Below the pieces are notes generated by a model that worked only from the letters and a program-made list of their open reading frames with translations, did not search any database and was not told the DNA's origin. DNA of 64,000 nucleotides, from positions 215,271 through 279,270 of the forward strand of contig BMUX01000012.1 of assembly GCA_014650415.1 (NCBI GenBank), in the 5' to 3' direction. Of this stretch, positions 1 through 9,011 are shown piece after piece. This DNA comes from Streptomyces spiroverticillatus. GTDB taxonomy: Bacteria > Actinomycetota > Actinomycetes > Streptomycetales > Streptomycetaceae. Each line of letters starts with the position of its first letter. The stretch's first letter is position 1. The position numbers were made by a program, and so were the translations under genes.

Positions 1-1865
1 CCTCCGTTCCGCTGATCCGCCGCGTGAACATCCGGCTGCGCGTGCCGCGCCGGATCTGGGACCTGGGGGAGGCCGGTGCGCTGACCCTGCTGGACTCCGC
101 GGGCCTCAACAGCTCCGACTCCAGGGAGCGGGACCGGTTCCTGAGCATCCGCGAACTGCGGGACGTGCACACCATCCTGATCCTCATCAGCGCCCTGCGC
201 GGACCCGTCGGCAGCGAGCAGGACTTCCTCGACATGCTGCGCCGACCGACGAACGACGGACGGCCCCAACGGTCCGAGGAGGCGCTCCGCAGGAGCCTGC
301 TCGTCGCAGGCGGCCGCTTCGCCGACCTGCGGGTCACCGCCCGAACCCTGCGTGCCGTACTGCTGGACACGTCGGAGGCCCTCACCGAGCGCCGGCTCCT
401 CGGGCTGGCGGAGACCGCCATGCTCAACAAGCTGGTCACCGCCGCCTACAAGCTCCCTCTCGGCAGGCAGGAGAAGCAGCTGTCCCTGGTGTCCGCCGTG
501 GTGGGTCTCGAATCGATGGCGGCGAAGCGGACGGTGGACCTCGACCCTGCCTTCCGCGCCCGGCTGGGCTTCGACGAGACCCTCGCCAAAGCGATGCCTG
601 TCGTCAACACGTGGCGGGAAGTGGCCGCGCGCCTGGAGGCAGACGATCCCGGAACGCCGCTCGGCAGGGCCTTGGGGGAGTACGCCAGGGACGGCGGTCT
701 CGACCATCTGCGCGGGCAGCTCACCCGGCACGCCAGGGACCACGGCGGGGCCATCAAGCTCGATGCCGTGCACCGGCGCGCACAGGCGGTGGACACGATG
801 CGGCTCGCTCTCATCAAGGCCGAACGGGAATACACCGAAGTCGAACACACGCCGGAGTACGAGGACTTCCACAGCGCGCTCTCCGACACCCGCCGACTGC
901 TCGCGGAGCTCCGCGAGCGCCTGGTCCTCGGCATCGCACCGGGCGTGCGGGCGCAGGAGGAGGCCCGGAGGGAGATCGAGGCGGAGGCGGCGTACCTGGT
1001 CGCGCGCTGGCCCCAGTGGAAACACATCTTCAGCGCGGTGGACCGGAACAAGCAGCTCATCAAGGCGCGAACCGGCGAAGAGGCGCGCGACCCGGGAAGT
1101 CTCAGCGCCCGTGCGGCGCAGAAGGCGAAGGAACTCGGTCTCCACGTTCCCGACACGCAGGCGGACCAGCGGAGCACGGCCGTCCCTGGTGAACCGGGCG
1201 AACTCCTCCAGCAGTTCCGCGACTGCCACCGCCGACTCCTGCACTTCGTGCACAACCAGGCCCTCGCCGGGTTCGAACAGCGGCTGGAGGGCTACGCGGA
1301 CGCCATGGACGAGCTGTACGAGACATGGGAGCGGCTGCTCTCCGACGAGGGACGGGGCGCCCGCAAACCGGAACACAACCAGCGACTCTCGGAACTCCTC
1401 TACATCGCCGACATCGACGACTGGACCGACCGCCTGCGACGGGCGTCCGAGACGGCATCGGAGGCCGTTGCCCCCGAGGCCGCCTACCCCCTGCGCCTGG
1501 ACCGGGCCTTTCCCTGGCACCCCGCTCCGCCGGAAGGACGCGACGAGCTCGAACAGCACGTCGTGCACGCCCTGCGGATACGACGAGAGCTGGTCGCGGC
1601 CCTCGTCCACGCGGTGCAGGGACATCTCGCGCGGGGAGAGGCCGTACTCATGTCCGCGGTCGACAAGCACATCAGGGATGCCGAAGAGACAGTCAACGCA
1701 CCCGAAACCCTTGATCTCCACCTGCCAGGAGCGGACCTCGAGGGCGCAGGGCGGCGGAACGACCCGTGGGACGTGGCCGTGCGGCTCGAAGCACTGCCGC
1801 AGCCCGCCTCCAGTTCGGGCACGTCGCGCCGACTGCTTCGACAGGCAAAGCGGTCGAAGTCCTGA
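1..1865 (+). CDS. SrfC-like P-loop/GTPase-type protein, 5' end cut by window edge
   Basis: The reading frame is open through base 3 at the window edge, so the start lies outside; about 620 residues are visible. The first in-frame start codon is GTG at 24. Just after it comes LLDSAGLNSSDSRERD, which resembles the switch-II (G3) segment of dynamin-like or SrfC-type P-loop proteins, followed by a hydrophobic strand (TILILISAL). The nucleotide-binding P-loop would lie upstream, unseen. The rest is charged and mainly helical, with coiled-coil-like stretches. It ends 20 bp before the SrfB-like gene, and SrfB and SrfC proteins are encoded together in other bacteria, which supports the name. What is seen is the motif and the pairing; the GTPase role is inferred. 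A dynamin-like protein of another family is possible. Confidence 0.55.
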   Translation, partial: SVPLIRRVNIRLRVPRRIWDLGEAGALTLLDSAGLNSSDSRERDRFLSIRELRDVHTILILISALRGPVGSEQDFLDMLRRPTNDGRPQRSEEALRRSLLVAGGRFADLRVTARTLRAVLLDTSEALTERRLLGLAETAMLNKLVTAAYKLPLGRQEKQLSLVSAVVGLESMAAKRTVDLDPAFRARLGFDETLAKAMPVVNTWREVAARLEADDPGTPLGRALGEYARDGGLDHLRGQLTRHARDHGGAIKLDAVHRRAQAVDTMRLALIKAEREYTEVEHTPEYEDFHSALSDTRRLLAELRERLVLGIAPGVRAQEEARREIEAEAAYLVARWPQWKHIFSAVDRNKQLIKARTGEEARDPGSLSARAAQKAKELGLHVPDTQADQRSTAVPGEPGELLQQFRDCHRRLLHFVHNQALAGFEQRLEGYADAMDELYETWERLLSDEGRGARKPEHNQRLSELLYIADIDDWTDRLRRASETASEAVAPEAAYPLRLDRAFPWHPAPPEGRDELEQHVVHALRIRRELVAALVHAVQGHLARGEAVLMSAVDKHIRDAEETVNAPETLDLHLPGADLEGAGRRNDPWDVAVRLEALPQPASSSGTSRRLLRQAKRSKS

Positions 1866-1884
1866 CCCGGACACGAAGGGAACG

Positions 1885-4800
1885 ATGACCATGGGGCTCC
1901 AGGCGGACTTCACGTCCTCAGGACCGGGCTGCGTACCCGACGGGCGGGGTGCGGGATTCACCCTCACCGGGCCACGGACCGCCCTTGAACCGCCCGCGCT
2001 GCGACTGGCACCGACCACGGGCGGAGTCCTCGTCAGCCGTACCGAGATCCTCACCCCCGTCGGCGTGCCGTCCGAAGTGATCGATCCGCTGCGGGCGTGG
2101 TACGCCGACGCGGAGGGCCGCGTGCTCCACGATCCCGCACTCGTCGGCGGCAGCGGGACCGTCTCCCTGCCCGGAGGGCTCCGGTTCTCCGAGCTGCCCC
2201 TGCGGATCCGTATCCAGTACCACGAGATGAACCCGGTCACGGGCCGTCCGGTGGGAACCATCCACCACACGGTGGAAGCCGCCACGACACTGCACGTGAA
2301 TCCGGCCCAGGAACCCCGGCCCGCACCGGACGTCCCCGCCGCCACACTCAGCAGGCGGCAGGAAGAGGCCCAGCAGACCGTCCCCAGCGGGATCTCCGCG
2401 GCGGAACCGGAAACGGTGCGGTCCCCGACCGGGAAGGACTTCGCCGAACGCGTGCCGCAGGACGCGGTCAGGCACCTCGGATTCGCCGCCGTCGACTTCG
2501 GTACGACCAACTCCACCCTGACCATTCACGACATGCGGCAGCTCGAAGTGCGCCCCATGGCCCGCCGCCAGGAGAAGCGGCTGCGGGCCGAACTCACCGA
2601 CCTCCTGACGGACCCCGCGGCGGCCGGCCCCGACGGAGCCCGGTGGCGGCAGCTGCTGCACGACGTGACGCGCCAGCTCCTCCCCGAGTCGGCCGCGGAG
2701 GCGGGCGGCGACCCGGGCCGCGCACTGGCGGAGTCCCTGCGTTCGGGGCACGGCGGAAGCAACGAGGTGCACAAGCTATGCACCGCCCTGGAAGTGCAGT
2801 TGTCGCGGGTCGGCGAACCCCTTCAGCGTCGGATCGCACCGCGCCTCCATGCCTGCTACGACCGTGCGTTCGCGGAGCTCCCCCTGGACAGCCTCCGCCT
2901 CTTTCCCGCCGAACTCGACCAGGTGGGCGGGGCCGAGGTGGCCAGCCGCATCGAAGTGGTGAGCCACACGCCCGACCTGCGGGTCCGGATGGGCGAGGAA
3001 CGGGTCGCGGTCGGCGGAACCGGCGGTGGCACGCCGCGCGCCTACCGGGGCCTGAAGCAGTACCTCGGCAGGGACCGGCCGATGCCGGAACTGCCGGCGC
3101 ACCCGGACGGCAGTCCGGTAACGGCGGACGACCTCATCCGCGAGGGACTGCGCTACCTCCTCGACCAGGGCGACGAGTACATCGCCGCCAATCCGCGGGA
3201 GCTCCAGCAGGGAAAGATCGACCACGTCGTGATGACCTACCCCACCGTCGCCCCGCCCGCGGTACGGCGGCGCCTGCGGGAACTGGTCGCGGCCGAAGCG
3301 GACGGCCTGGGCGTCACGCTCGTGGACACCCAGTTCGACGAGGCCGTGGCGGCAGCGCTCTTCTTCATCATGAAGGGTCTCGGCGGTGACTTCGGCGCCG
3401 GTGTCGAGGCGTTCCGGGCCCGCTGCCGGGAGCTGCCGGGCACCTTCGGCAAAGCGTGGCAGCAGAACGCCCTGATCCTCGACGTGGGCGGCGGAACCAG
3501 CGACGTGGCCCTGATCAGCCTGCACCTGAAGGACCGCACCCCCGACCCCGCGCCCGGCGAGGACGAGCGGTTCACCGGCAGGCTGTACGTCCTCACCCCC
3601 AAACTCCTCGGTTCCACCGGGCATCTGCAACTCGGCGGGGACCTGATGACGCTCCGCCTCTTCCGCTGGTACAAAGCGGCGCTCGCGGACCACCTCCTGC
3701 GGACCCGGGCGGACGACTACGACCGGGTGATCGGCAGTCTCAAGGAACCCTTCGCCGCGGACGGCCGTTACGCGGCCGGTTCCCTGCTCGACCGGAACCC
3801 GGAGTCCGACGGCTACCCGGGCGACCTGGTCGACATGGCGGTGCGGACGCGGTGGAGCGGACTGCACGAGACGGAGCGCAGCGAGGCCGAACAGGCCTTC
3901 TGGATGCTGTGGCGGATCGCCGAAGAGGCCAAGTACCAGCTCGGCGCGGGCAAGGCGGAGTACGTCCCGCCGCCGGAGGAGATCGCGGCGCTCCTGACGC
4001 GCAGCGGCGCGACGGGGGACCCCGATGCCGAATGGGCACCCCTCATGACCGCGGCCGTCTTCGAAGGGCTGCTGGCAGGCACCGTGGACGAGATCATGGA
4101 CCTGGTCGCGGCCATGGCCAGGAAGCTGCCGCAGGGCCAGGAACTCGACCGCGTCTTCCTCACCGGCAAGAGCAGCCGCATGCCGATGATCCGCGCCGCG
4201 CTGGAACAGCGCCTCAACGCGGAGGACGACGTGCACTGGAACCCCGCCGGCATCGAGGTGGAGGAGAAGGAGTACGCCAAGCTCGCGACCTCCATCGGCG
4301 CCTGTTGGGGGCATCACGTACGACGCTTCGCGCACAATGAGCGAACGGCCCGCAGCGTGCTGCGCCGGGGCAGGTACGTCCTGCGCATCGAGGTCGACAA
4401 CCTCCGCTACTACCTGCCCAGTGACTTCGGCGCCACCTTCCAGCTCGGTGCCGCCGCCACACCCACCGACGCGATGCTGAAGGCCGGCACCGGGCTGAGC
4501 CCCATCGGCCCCGGCGGCATCTGGGCCGTGCGCAGCGACTGGGACCAACTGCCGCGGAGCCTGGTGGTGCACCGCGGTACCGGCACCAGCTGGGCCCTGT
4601 GGGGCTGGTTCGACCCCGACGTCCGCATCAAACGCCATGAGCCGGGCTTCGTACTGGACCTGGAGCAGTGGACGGCGGAGGCGCAGTTCCAGGTGGAGGT
4701 CGACGCCGACCTCTTCCTGCACGTCCACCTGTGCCGCGGCGCACCGCAGTACGTGGTCGAAGGCAGGTCCTCCCCGATCGCCTTCGACCAAGCCCTCGAC

Positions 4801-5325
4801 GAGCAGGGCGCGTGGAAGCCGGTCCAGATCGTCGTCGACACCCGGGTCGCGGGGGACCGGCCCGACTTCGGCGCGGTGGTCTTCGACCTGCCCGAGGACC
4901 CGCGAGAGGGCCTCACCCTCTTCGACCAGACCTTCAGGACGGGCCAGGAGGCGGGTGCCCGAGAGCTCCGCGGTGCGTTGAGCGGCTGGCTGGACCCACC
5001 CTCTCCCGACGGCTGGTCGTTCTACCTGAGGTTCCCCGACGACCCGGACCGGCCGGACGAACTCATCGACGTCGTCCCGATCCCTTCGCCCATGCACGCC
5101 GAGGCGCAGGCGAAGGGCGGGGAGCTGTCGCACGAGAACGCCGAGTACGTGGCGACGCTCGACGAGACGGGCCGGCTGCGGGTGCACCGGGCCCCCGTCC
5201 CCTACTGGTCGGCCGGGTCCCTCGCGGAGATGTGGCAGAAGAAGGGATCTGTGTTCCGCGTGGCCATGGAAGACGCGCAGTCGGCACACTTCGCCGACCG
5301 CGACCCGTTCAACGGCAGGCACTGA
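1885..5325 (+). CDS. SrfB-like Hsp70/actin-fold ATPase
   Basis: A large protein of 1146 residues with an actin/Hsp70-type ATPase core. After about 200 N-terminal residues comes VDFGTTNSTL (phosphate-1 loop), then LDVGGGTSDVAL (phosphate-2) and VFLTGKSSRMPMI (adenosine loop), in the order and spacing of Hsp70-fold proteins. These motifs and the length fit the SrfB family of putative virulence factors better than DnaK, and no DnaK-type substrate-binding domain is evident. The C-terminal 350 residues look beta-rich and are unassigned. The frame is open far upstream, but ATG 1885 (MTMGL) follows a GAAGGGA ribosome-binding site and starts just after the previous gene. It is cotranscribed with the P-loop gene upstream and the unknown gene 6 bp downstream. 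Function in Streptomyces is unknown. Confidence 0.75.
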   Translation: MTMGLQADFTSSGPGCVPDGRGAGFTLTGPRTALEPPALRLAPTTGGVLVSRTEILTPVGVPSEVIDPLRAWYADAEGRVLHDPALVGGSGTVSLPGGLRFSELPLRIRIQYHEMNPVTGRPVGTIHHTVEAATTLHVNPAQEPRPAPDVPAATLSRRQEEAQQTVPSGISAAEPETVRSPTGKDFAERVPQDAVRHLGFAAVDFGTTNSTLTIHDMRQLEVRPMARRQEKRLRAELTDLLTDPAAAGPDGARWRQLLHDVTRQLLPESAAEAGGDPGRALAESLRSGHGGSNEVHKLCTALEVQLSRVGEPLQRRIAPRLHACYDRAFAELPLDSLRLFPAELDQVGGAEVASRIEVVSHTPDLRVRMGEERVAVGGTGGGTPRAYRGLKQYLGRDRPMPELPAHPDGSPVTADDLIREGLRYLLDQGDEYIAANPRELQQGKIDHVVMTYPTVAPPAVRRRLRELVAAEADGLGVTLVDTQFDEAVAAALFFIMKGLGGDFGAGVEAFRARCRELPGTFGKAWQQNALILDVGGGTSDVALISLHLKDRTPDPAPGEDERFTGRLYVLTPKLLGSTGHLQLGGDLMTLRLFRWYKAALADHLLRTRADDYDRVIGSLKEPFAADGRYAAGSLLDRNPESDGYPGDLVDMAVRTRWSGLHETERSEAEQAFWMLWRIAEEAKYQLGAGKAEYVPPPEEIAALLTRSGATGDPDAEWAPLMTAAVFEGLLAGTVDEIMDLVAAMARKLPQGQELDRVFLTGKSSRMPMIRAALEQRLNAEDDVHWNPAGIEVEEKEYAKLATSIGACWGHHVRRFAHNERTARSVLRRGRYVLRIEVDNLRYYLPSDFGATFQLGAAATPTDAMLKAGTGLSPIGPGGIWAVRSDWDQLPRSLVVHRGTGTSWALWGWFDPDVRIKRHEPGFVLDLEQWTAEAQFQVEVDADLFLHVHLCRGAPQYVVEGRSSPIAFDQALDEQGAWKPVQIVVDTRVAGDRPDFGAVVFDLPEDPREGLTLFDQTFRTGQEAGARELRGALSGWLDPPSPDGWSFYLRFPDDPDRPDELIDVVPIPSPMHAEAQAKGGELSHENAEYVATLDETGRLRVHRAPVPYWSAGSLAEMWQKKGSVFRVAMEDAQSAHFADRDPFNGRH

Positions 5326-5331
5326 ACCGCC

Positions 5332-6435
5332 GTGGAGGCGCTGAAGAAGCTGTGCACGGAGCCGGGATCACTGATCGCCCTCACACTGCGCGCCCAACTC
5401 GTCGGCGTACGGGCCGCGTTGGCGGAGGTGCTCGAAGCGCTGCCCGAGGATCCGGGGGCCGCCGCCGGGCGAGAAGCACTGCGTGAACTCGACGCGGTCC
5501 TGGAACGACAGGAGCCGGAGGGCGCCGCCGCTGTGGACGCGTACGCCCCCACTCGGGCAAGGGAGACCCACGCCCTTGCCGGGCTGGCGGCCGAGCTGGT
5601 GGCGAGCCCCGAGGCGTCGAACTACCTGGGACCCCTGACCGTACCCGCGGAGACCGAAGCCGTGTTCCTGTGGCGGTGGTTCCACCTCACGCTGCTGAGA
5701 CTGCCCGCCGCGCAGGCCCACCGGTGGAGGGAGCGCGCGGCCCGCCTCGCGCCGGGCCCCGAAGCGCAGGCCGCCGGGCAGTGGGTCCAGTGGCGCGCGC
5801 TGAACCGCGCATGGGACCTGGTGCCGCCCCTGCCGGACAGCGGCGCACCCGGACTGCGCATCGCGGCCGACGAGCAGGCGACGGCCGACCCCTCGCCCGC
5901 CGCCGACCTCTCGCCCGCCGCCGTCTACGAGGTGCTCGCCGACTGGGTGACAGGACTCGCCGCATACGACACCGAGCTCCACCACTGCCTTGAGGTACTC
6001 ACCCACCGGGGCCTGCTGCCCCTGCACGAGGCCGGTCACCGCAAGGCCTACGAGCAGGAGCTGCGCCACCGCATCGCCCGGCTGGCCCGGCAGCCGCAGG
6101 ACTCGCCGGAGGCACTGCGGGCGGCGCTGGCGGTGGACGAGGCGCTCTGCTCGGTACTGCACCTGCCGCCCGCCGCACCGGGCAGCTGGTGGGCGGAGGT
6201 CGCCGGGACCTCCCAGCACACCGTCCTCGAACTGCGGCGCAGGGTGCGCGGCAGAGGCGCCGACGTCGCCGTGGAGGTACCCGCCCCGCACTACCGGGAC
6301 GCCCGGCAGCGGACCGGCGGGAACGACATCCCCCTCGACGCGGGCGGCCTCAAGGGGCAGGTGCTCGCCGTACTGCGCCTGTGGGCGCGGGTGGAGGGCC
6401 AGGAAATGCGCGGGCGGGTGGTGTATCGCGGATGA
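5332..6435 (+). CDS. Uncharacterised helical protein of the SrfB/SrfC-like operon
   Basis: A 367-residue soluble protein beginning at GTG 5332, six bases after the SrfB-like stop. It is rich in Ala, Leu and Arg and predicted mostly helical, with conserved-looking Trp-containing helices (FLWRWFHLTLLRL near residue 108) and no catalytic motif, signal peptide or membrane segment that I can identify. Its stop codon overlaps the start of the kinase gene (ATGA), so the two are translationally coupled. Position suggests an adaptor between the ATPase pair and the kinase, but that is inference only. I do not recognise the family. Confidence 0.7.
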   Translation: MEALKKLCTEPGSLIALTLRAQLVGVRAALAEVLEALPEDPGAAAGREALRELDAVLERQEPEGAAAVDAYAPTRARETHALAGLAAELVASPEASNYLGPLTVPAETEAVFLWRWFHLTLLRLPAAQAHRWRERAARLAPGPEAQAAGQWVQWRALNRAWDLVPPLPDSGAPGLRIAADEQATADPSPAADLSPAAVYEVLADWVTGLAAYDTELHHCLEVLTHRGLLPLHEAGHRKAYEQELRHRIARLARQPQDSPEALRAALAVDEALCSVLHLPPAAPGSWWAEVAGTSQHTVLELRRRVRGRGADVAVEVPAPHYRDARQRTGGNDIPLDAGGLKGQVLAVLRLWARVEGQEMRGRVVYRG

Positions 6436-7346
6436 GGGAAGAGACGGCAGGGCGGGAGCGGTGGCCGACGAAGACCGAGTACGCCGACGCCGTGCAGGAC
6501 CCCCGGTCGGCCTTCGCCGAGCCGCGGCTCCAGGAGGGCGTCGTCGAGCAGGGCCCCCTGGGCATGCCGCTCACCAGCTCCGGCCGCAACGCGGTGGTTT
6601 TCCGGCTCCAGGGCCCCGACGGCTTGGTGGCCGTACGCTGCATGACGCGGGAGCCGGCCGAAGGCGCCCGCCGGTACGGTGCCCTCGCCCGACATCTCGA
6701 ACGTTCCCCCTGCTCCGTGCTCACGGCGGCGCAGTGGGTGCCACGGGGGATTCTGGTACGGGGCGCATGGTGGCCCGTGGTGCTCATGCCCTGGGTGCCG
6801 GGCGGCACCCTGGACACGGTCGTGCGCCGGCACCTGGGAACCGCGGACGCGCTGCTGCACCTGGCGGCCAACTGGCGGGTCGTCGTCGAGCAACTGCGGC
6901 GCTCGGGGGTGGGCCACGGAGACCTCCAGCACGGGAACGTCCTCGTCGACGACGATCTGAGACTCCAGCTGGTGGACCTGGACTCCGTGTGGGTGCCCGG
7001 CGCCGGGGACTGGCCGAGGGCCGAATCGGGCCACCCGGACTACCAGCACCCTCGCCAGGAACTGCGGGCGAAGGGCTTCGCGCTGGACGCCTTCTCCGCC
7101 TCCGTCATCTTCCTGTCCGTACTGGCCGTCGCCTCGGACCGCGCACTCTGGGAACTGCACACGCAGGAGAACCTCATCTTCCGCGCCGACGACTTCGCGC
7201 ACCCCGGCAGTACGGACGTGTGGCGGCAGCTGCGGGACTCCCCGGACCGCTACGTGAGAGCCCTCACCGAGGCGCTCGCCGCCGACTGCGGCCGGGCCGC
7301 CGAGCACGCGAGAGGACCGGAGGAACTCCTCGCGGACGTACGGTGA
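6432..7346 (+). CDS. Protein kinase-fold protein (TerY-P triad-type kinase)
   Basis: A protein of 304 residues starting at ATG 6432, which overlaps the upstream TGA. It carries a kinase-type catalytic loop, HGDLQHGNVLVDD, followed by LQLVDLDS in place of the usual DFG, a form seen in small atypical kinases. The N-lobe has VAVRCM where VAxK is expected, so the ATP-anchoring lysine may be replaced by arginine; activity is therefore uncertain. No membrane segment is present, unlike PknB-type kinases. Downstream and convergent lie a PP2C phosphatase and a vWA protein; this trio is the TerY-P triad described in tellurite/stress-response neighbourhoods. Likely role: reversible phosphorylation within this system. 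Confidence 0.75.
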   Translation: MREETAGRERWPTKTEYADAVQDPRSAFAEPRLQEGVVEQGPLGMPLTSSGRNAVVFRLQGPDGLVAVRCMTREPAEGARRYGALARHLERSPCSVLTAAQWVPRGILVRGAWWPVVLMPWVPGGTLDTVVRRHLGTADALLHLAANWRVVVEQLRRSGVGHGDLQHGNVLVDDDLRLQLVDLDSVWVPGAGDWPRAESGHPDYQHPRQELRAKGFALDAFSASVIFLSVLAVASDRALWELHTQENLIFRADDFAHPGSTDVWRQLRDSPDRYVRALTEALAADCGRAAEHARGPEELLADVR

Positions 7347-7390
7347 TGGGGGCGGTCTCCGCTTGCGGCCGTACGGTGATTCAGGCGGTC
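7338..7390. repeat. Imperfect 20-bp direct repeat at kinase/PP2C junction
   Basis: The 20 bases at 7338-7357, beginning GTACGGTGAT, recur at 7371-7390 with 17 of 20 identical. The copies flank the convergent gap and include both stop codons. This may be the scar of a small duplication or of a block inversion. Confidence 0.5.
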
Positions 7391-8169
7391 ACCGCCGCCC
7401 GGCAGCGCACCAGCGTGACGTCGTCCTGCTCCAGCTCCCCCCGCGCCCACAGCGCGCACACGGTGTTCTCCAGCTCGTCGGGTACGACACGGCTGAGGAA
7501 ACGCCACACGTCACCCCCGTGGGGCGCGCGGCCCAGCGCCCACTTGGCCAGGGCGTCCGTCATGAGCAGGAGGACATCCCCCGGCCCGCAGGAGCCACGC
7601 GTGGTGCGCAGTTCCGTCAAGGAGTTCTCCCACTCCGGGCCGGAGGTCGGGACCAAGTCGGGCACGGAGCCGAACTGATCGGCCGAGTCCAGCGGAAAGG
7701 CCTCCACCACCATCTCGTCCCGCAGTGCGAACAGACAGGTGTCGCCCACGGCCACCGCCCGCCACCAGACACTGTTCGCGCCCGGCGGCGCCGGATCGAC
7801 CACGATGCCGAGCAGGGTGGCGAAGCTGCCCCGGGCGGCGGCGTCCCGCACGTAGGGCGGCGCGTCGTCGGGGATCTCCAGCGAGGCCGTCCACTCCCGC
7901 CCCGCCGCGGCGGCCCAGGCACGCACGGTGGCGTCGGTGAGCTCGGACGGCGGTTCGGCAACGAAGGTCTGCACCAGGCACCGTGCCCACTCCCGCGAAC
8001 CCAGCGCGCGCGAGGCACCGTCGGAGAGGGCGATCCGTCCCCGGCCGAGGTCGAACGCCGCGGCGTCCTCGCTCGGCTCGGCGGGAGACTTGGCCAGCCC
8101 CATCACCTCTACGTCGAAGCCCACGTGAGGTCCGTGCCCTGCGCCCGGTGCCCGTGCGGGGACGCTCAC
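7381..8169 (-). CDS. PP2C-family serine/threonine phosphatase
   Basis: A 262-residue soluble phosphatase. Metal-binding PP2C signatures appear in order: an EDAAAF segment, IALSDGAS (the DG metal ligand motif) and DVLLLMTDALAKW (the C-terminal aspartate motif). There is no PAS, GAF or RsbU-type sensor region, so the protein is just the catalytic domain, as in TerY-P triads. GTG 8169 overlaps the stop of the upstream vWA gene (GTGA), indicating translational coupling. Likely role: removing phosphate placed by the neighbouring kinase-fold protein, possibly on the vWA protein. The pairing is inferred from gene context. Confidence 0.85.
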   Translation of the reverse strand: MSVPARAPGAGHGPHVGFDVEVMGLAKSPAEPSEDAAAFDLGRGRIALSDGASRALGSREWARCLVQTFVAEPPSELTDATVRAWAAAAGREWTASLEIPDDAPPYVRDAAARGSFATLLGIVVDPAPPGANSVWWRAVAVGDTCLFALRDEMVVEAFPLDSADQFGSVPDLVPTSGPEWENSLTELRTTRGSCGPGDVLLLMTDALAKWALGRAPHGGDVWRFLSRVVPDELENTVCALWARGELEQDDVTLVRCRAAVTA

Positions 8170-9011
8170 CCTGCCCGTACCCGGCCGGTCGTCGCCGTTC
8201 CGATGCGCATGAAGTCGATCAGCTCCGGGACGTCGGCGTTGTAGACGAAGCCGCGTGCGCCAGGGAGGATCTGCTTCTCGTAGCCTGCTTCCTCCACCAG
8301 GCTCATGGGCAGTTCACTCGACATCTCGAACAGAAGCCGGCTGTTCTCGTCGGAGTGCGAGGGCGGCGTGGTGGGGAAGTACACCGTTTCCTGGTTCTGC
8401 GCCGAGAGATGCAGATTGAAGAGGAGCACGTTGCCGTCGGCGGTGCCCAGCTTCCGCAGCTGGGCCGCGGCCCTGCGGGGGTCGCCGTCGGTGGAGATGC
8501 CGTCCGTGATGTGCAGCACGATCGGCGGAAACGAATCCCGGTGGGCCGAGACCCAGCCCTTGAGCAGCTGCCGTGCCTGCCGCAGCGCGGCACACATGGG
8601 GGTCGACCCCTGCCACACGGGGTCCAGCCACACCATGGTCCGACGGCTCACCAGCCGGTACCGCCCGTTCTCGTCGGCCGCGAGCTTCTCGCGGGTGACC
8701 ACGCGCGCGTACGAGGGAAGCGACGAACTGGGCACCAACCCCTGGGACTTGCCGTCCCCCACGAGCGGAGCGACCCCGTCGGGACCGCCGTAGCCGATCA
8801 CCCCGACGTCGAAGTAGTGCCGGGGATCCTCCCGCACGTTCTTCGTGCACTCGATCAGGACGGCGTACAGCACGTCGTTGGTGGTCTCGCTCAGCACCTG
8901 TGCCTTGGGTATGTCCGAACCGCCGATCGGTTCGTGCATGGACCACGACTGGTCCACCAGGAACAGGAAGCAGCCGGGCCGTCCCCGATCGATCCGTTGT
9001 TGGTAGGTCAC
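8166..9011 (-). CDS. von Willebrand factor A domain protein (TerY-like)
   Basis: A protein of 281 residues consisting almost entirely of one vWA domain. The complete metal-ion-dependent adhesion site is visible: DQSWSM (DxSxS) near residue 20, GSTPM for the threonine and HITDGISTDGD for the aspartate. It has no signal peptide. The frame continues upstream to 9311, but GTG 9011 (protein start VTYQQ) lies a few residues before the domain and follows a GAGGACGGGGG purine run, and the extension is arginine-rich and unconserved-looking. TerY proteins of this kind bind divalent metal and act with a PP2C phosphatase and a kinase, both adjacent here. Confidence 0.85.
   Translation of the reverse strand: MTYQQRIDRGRPGCFLFLVDQSWSMHEPIGGSDIPKAQVLSETTNDVLYAVLIECTKNVREDPRHYFDVGVIGYGGPDGVAPLVGDGKSQGLVPSSSLPSYARVVTREKLAADENGRYRLVSRRTMVWLDPVWQGSTPMCAALRQARQLLKGWVSAHRDSFPPIVLHITDGISTDGDPRRAAAQLRKLGTADGNVLLFNLHLSAQNQETVYFPTTPPSHSDENSRLLFEMSSELPMSLVEEAGYEKQILPGARGFVYNADVPELIDFMRIGTATTGRVRAG

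Noticed and set aside
352..1884. N-terminal extension of the SrfB-like reading frame
   Set aside because: It overlaps the upstream gene in another frame and is rich in Arg/Ser/Pro shadow sequence; ATG 1885 has a good ribosome-binding site.
2776..5322. Long open frame on the minus strand (848 codons)
   Set aside because: It is the antisense of the SrfB-like gene, which has clear Hsp70 motifs; the antisense translation has no recognisable domain.
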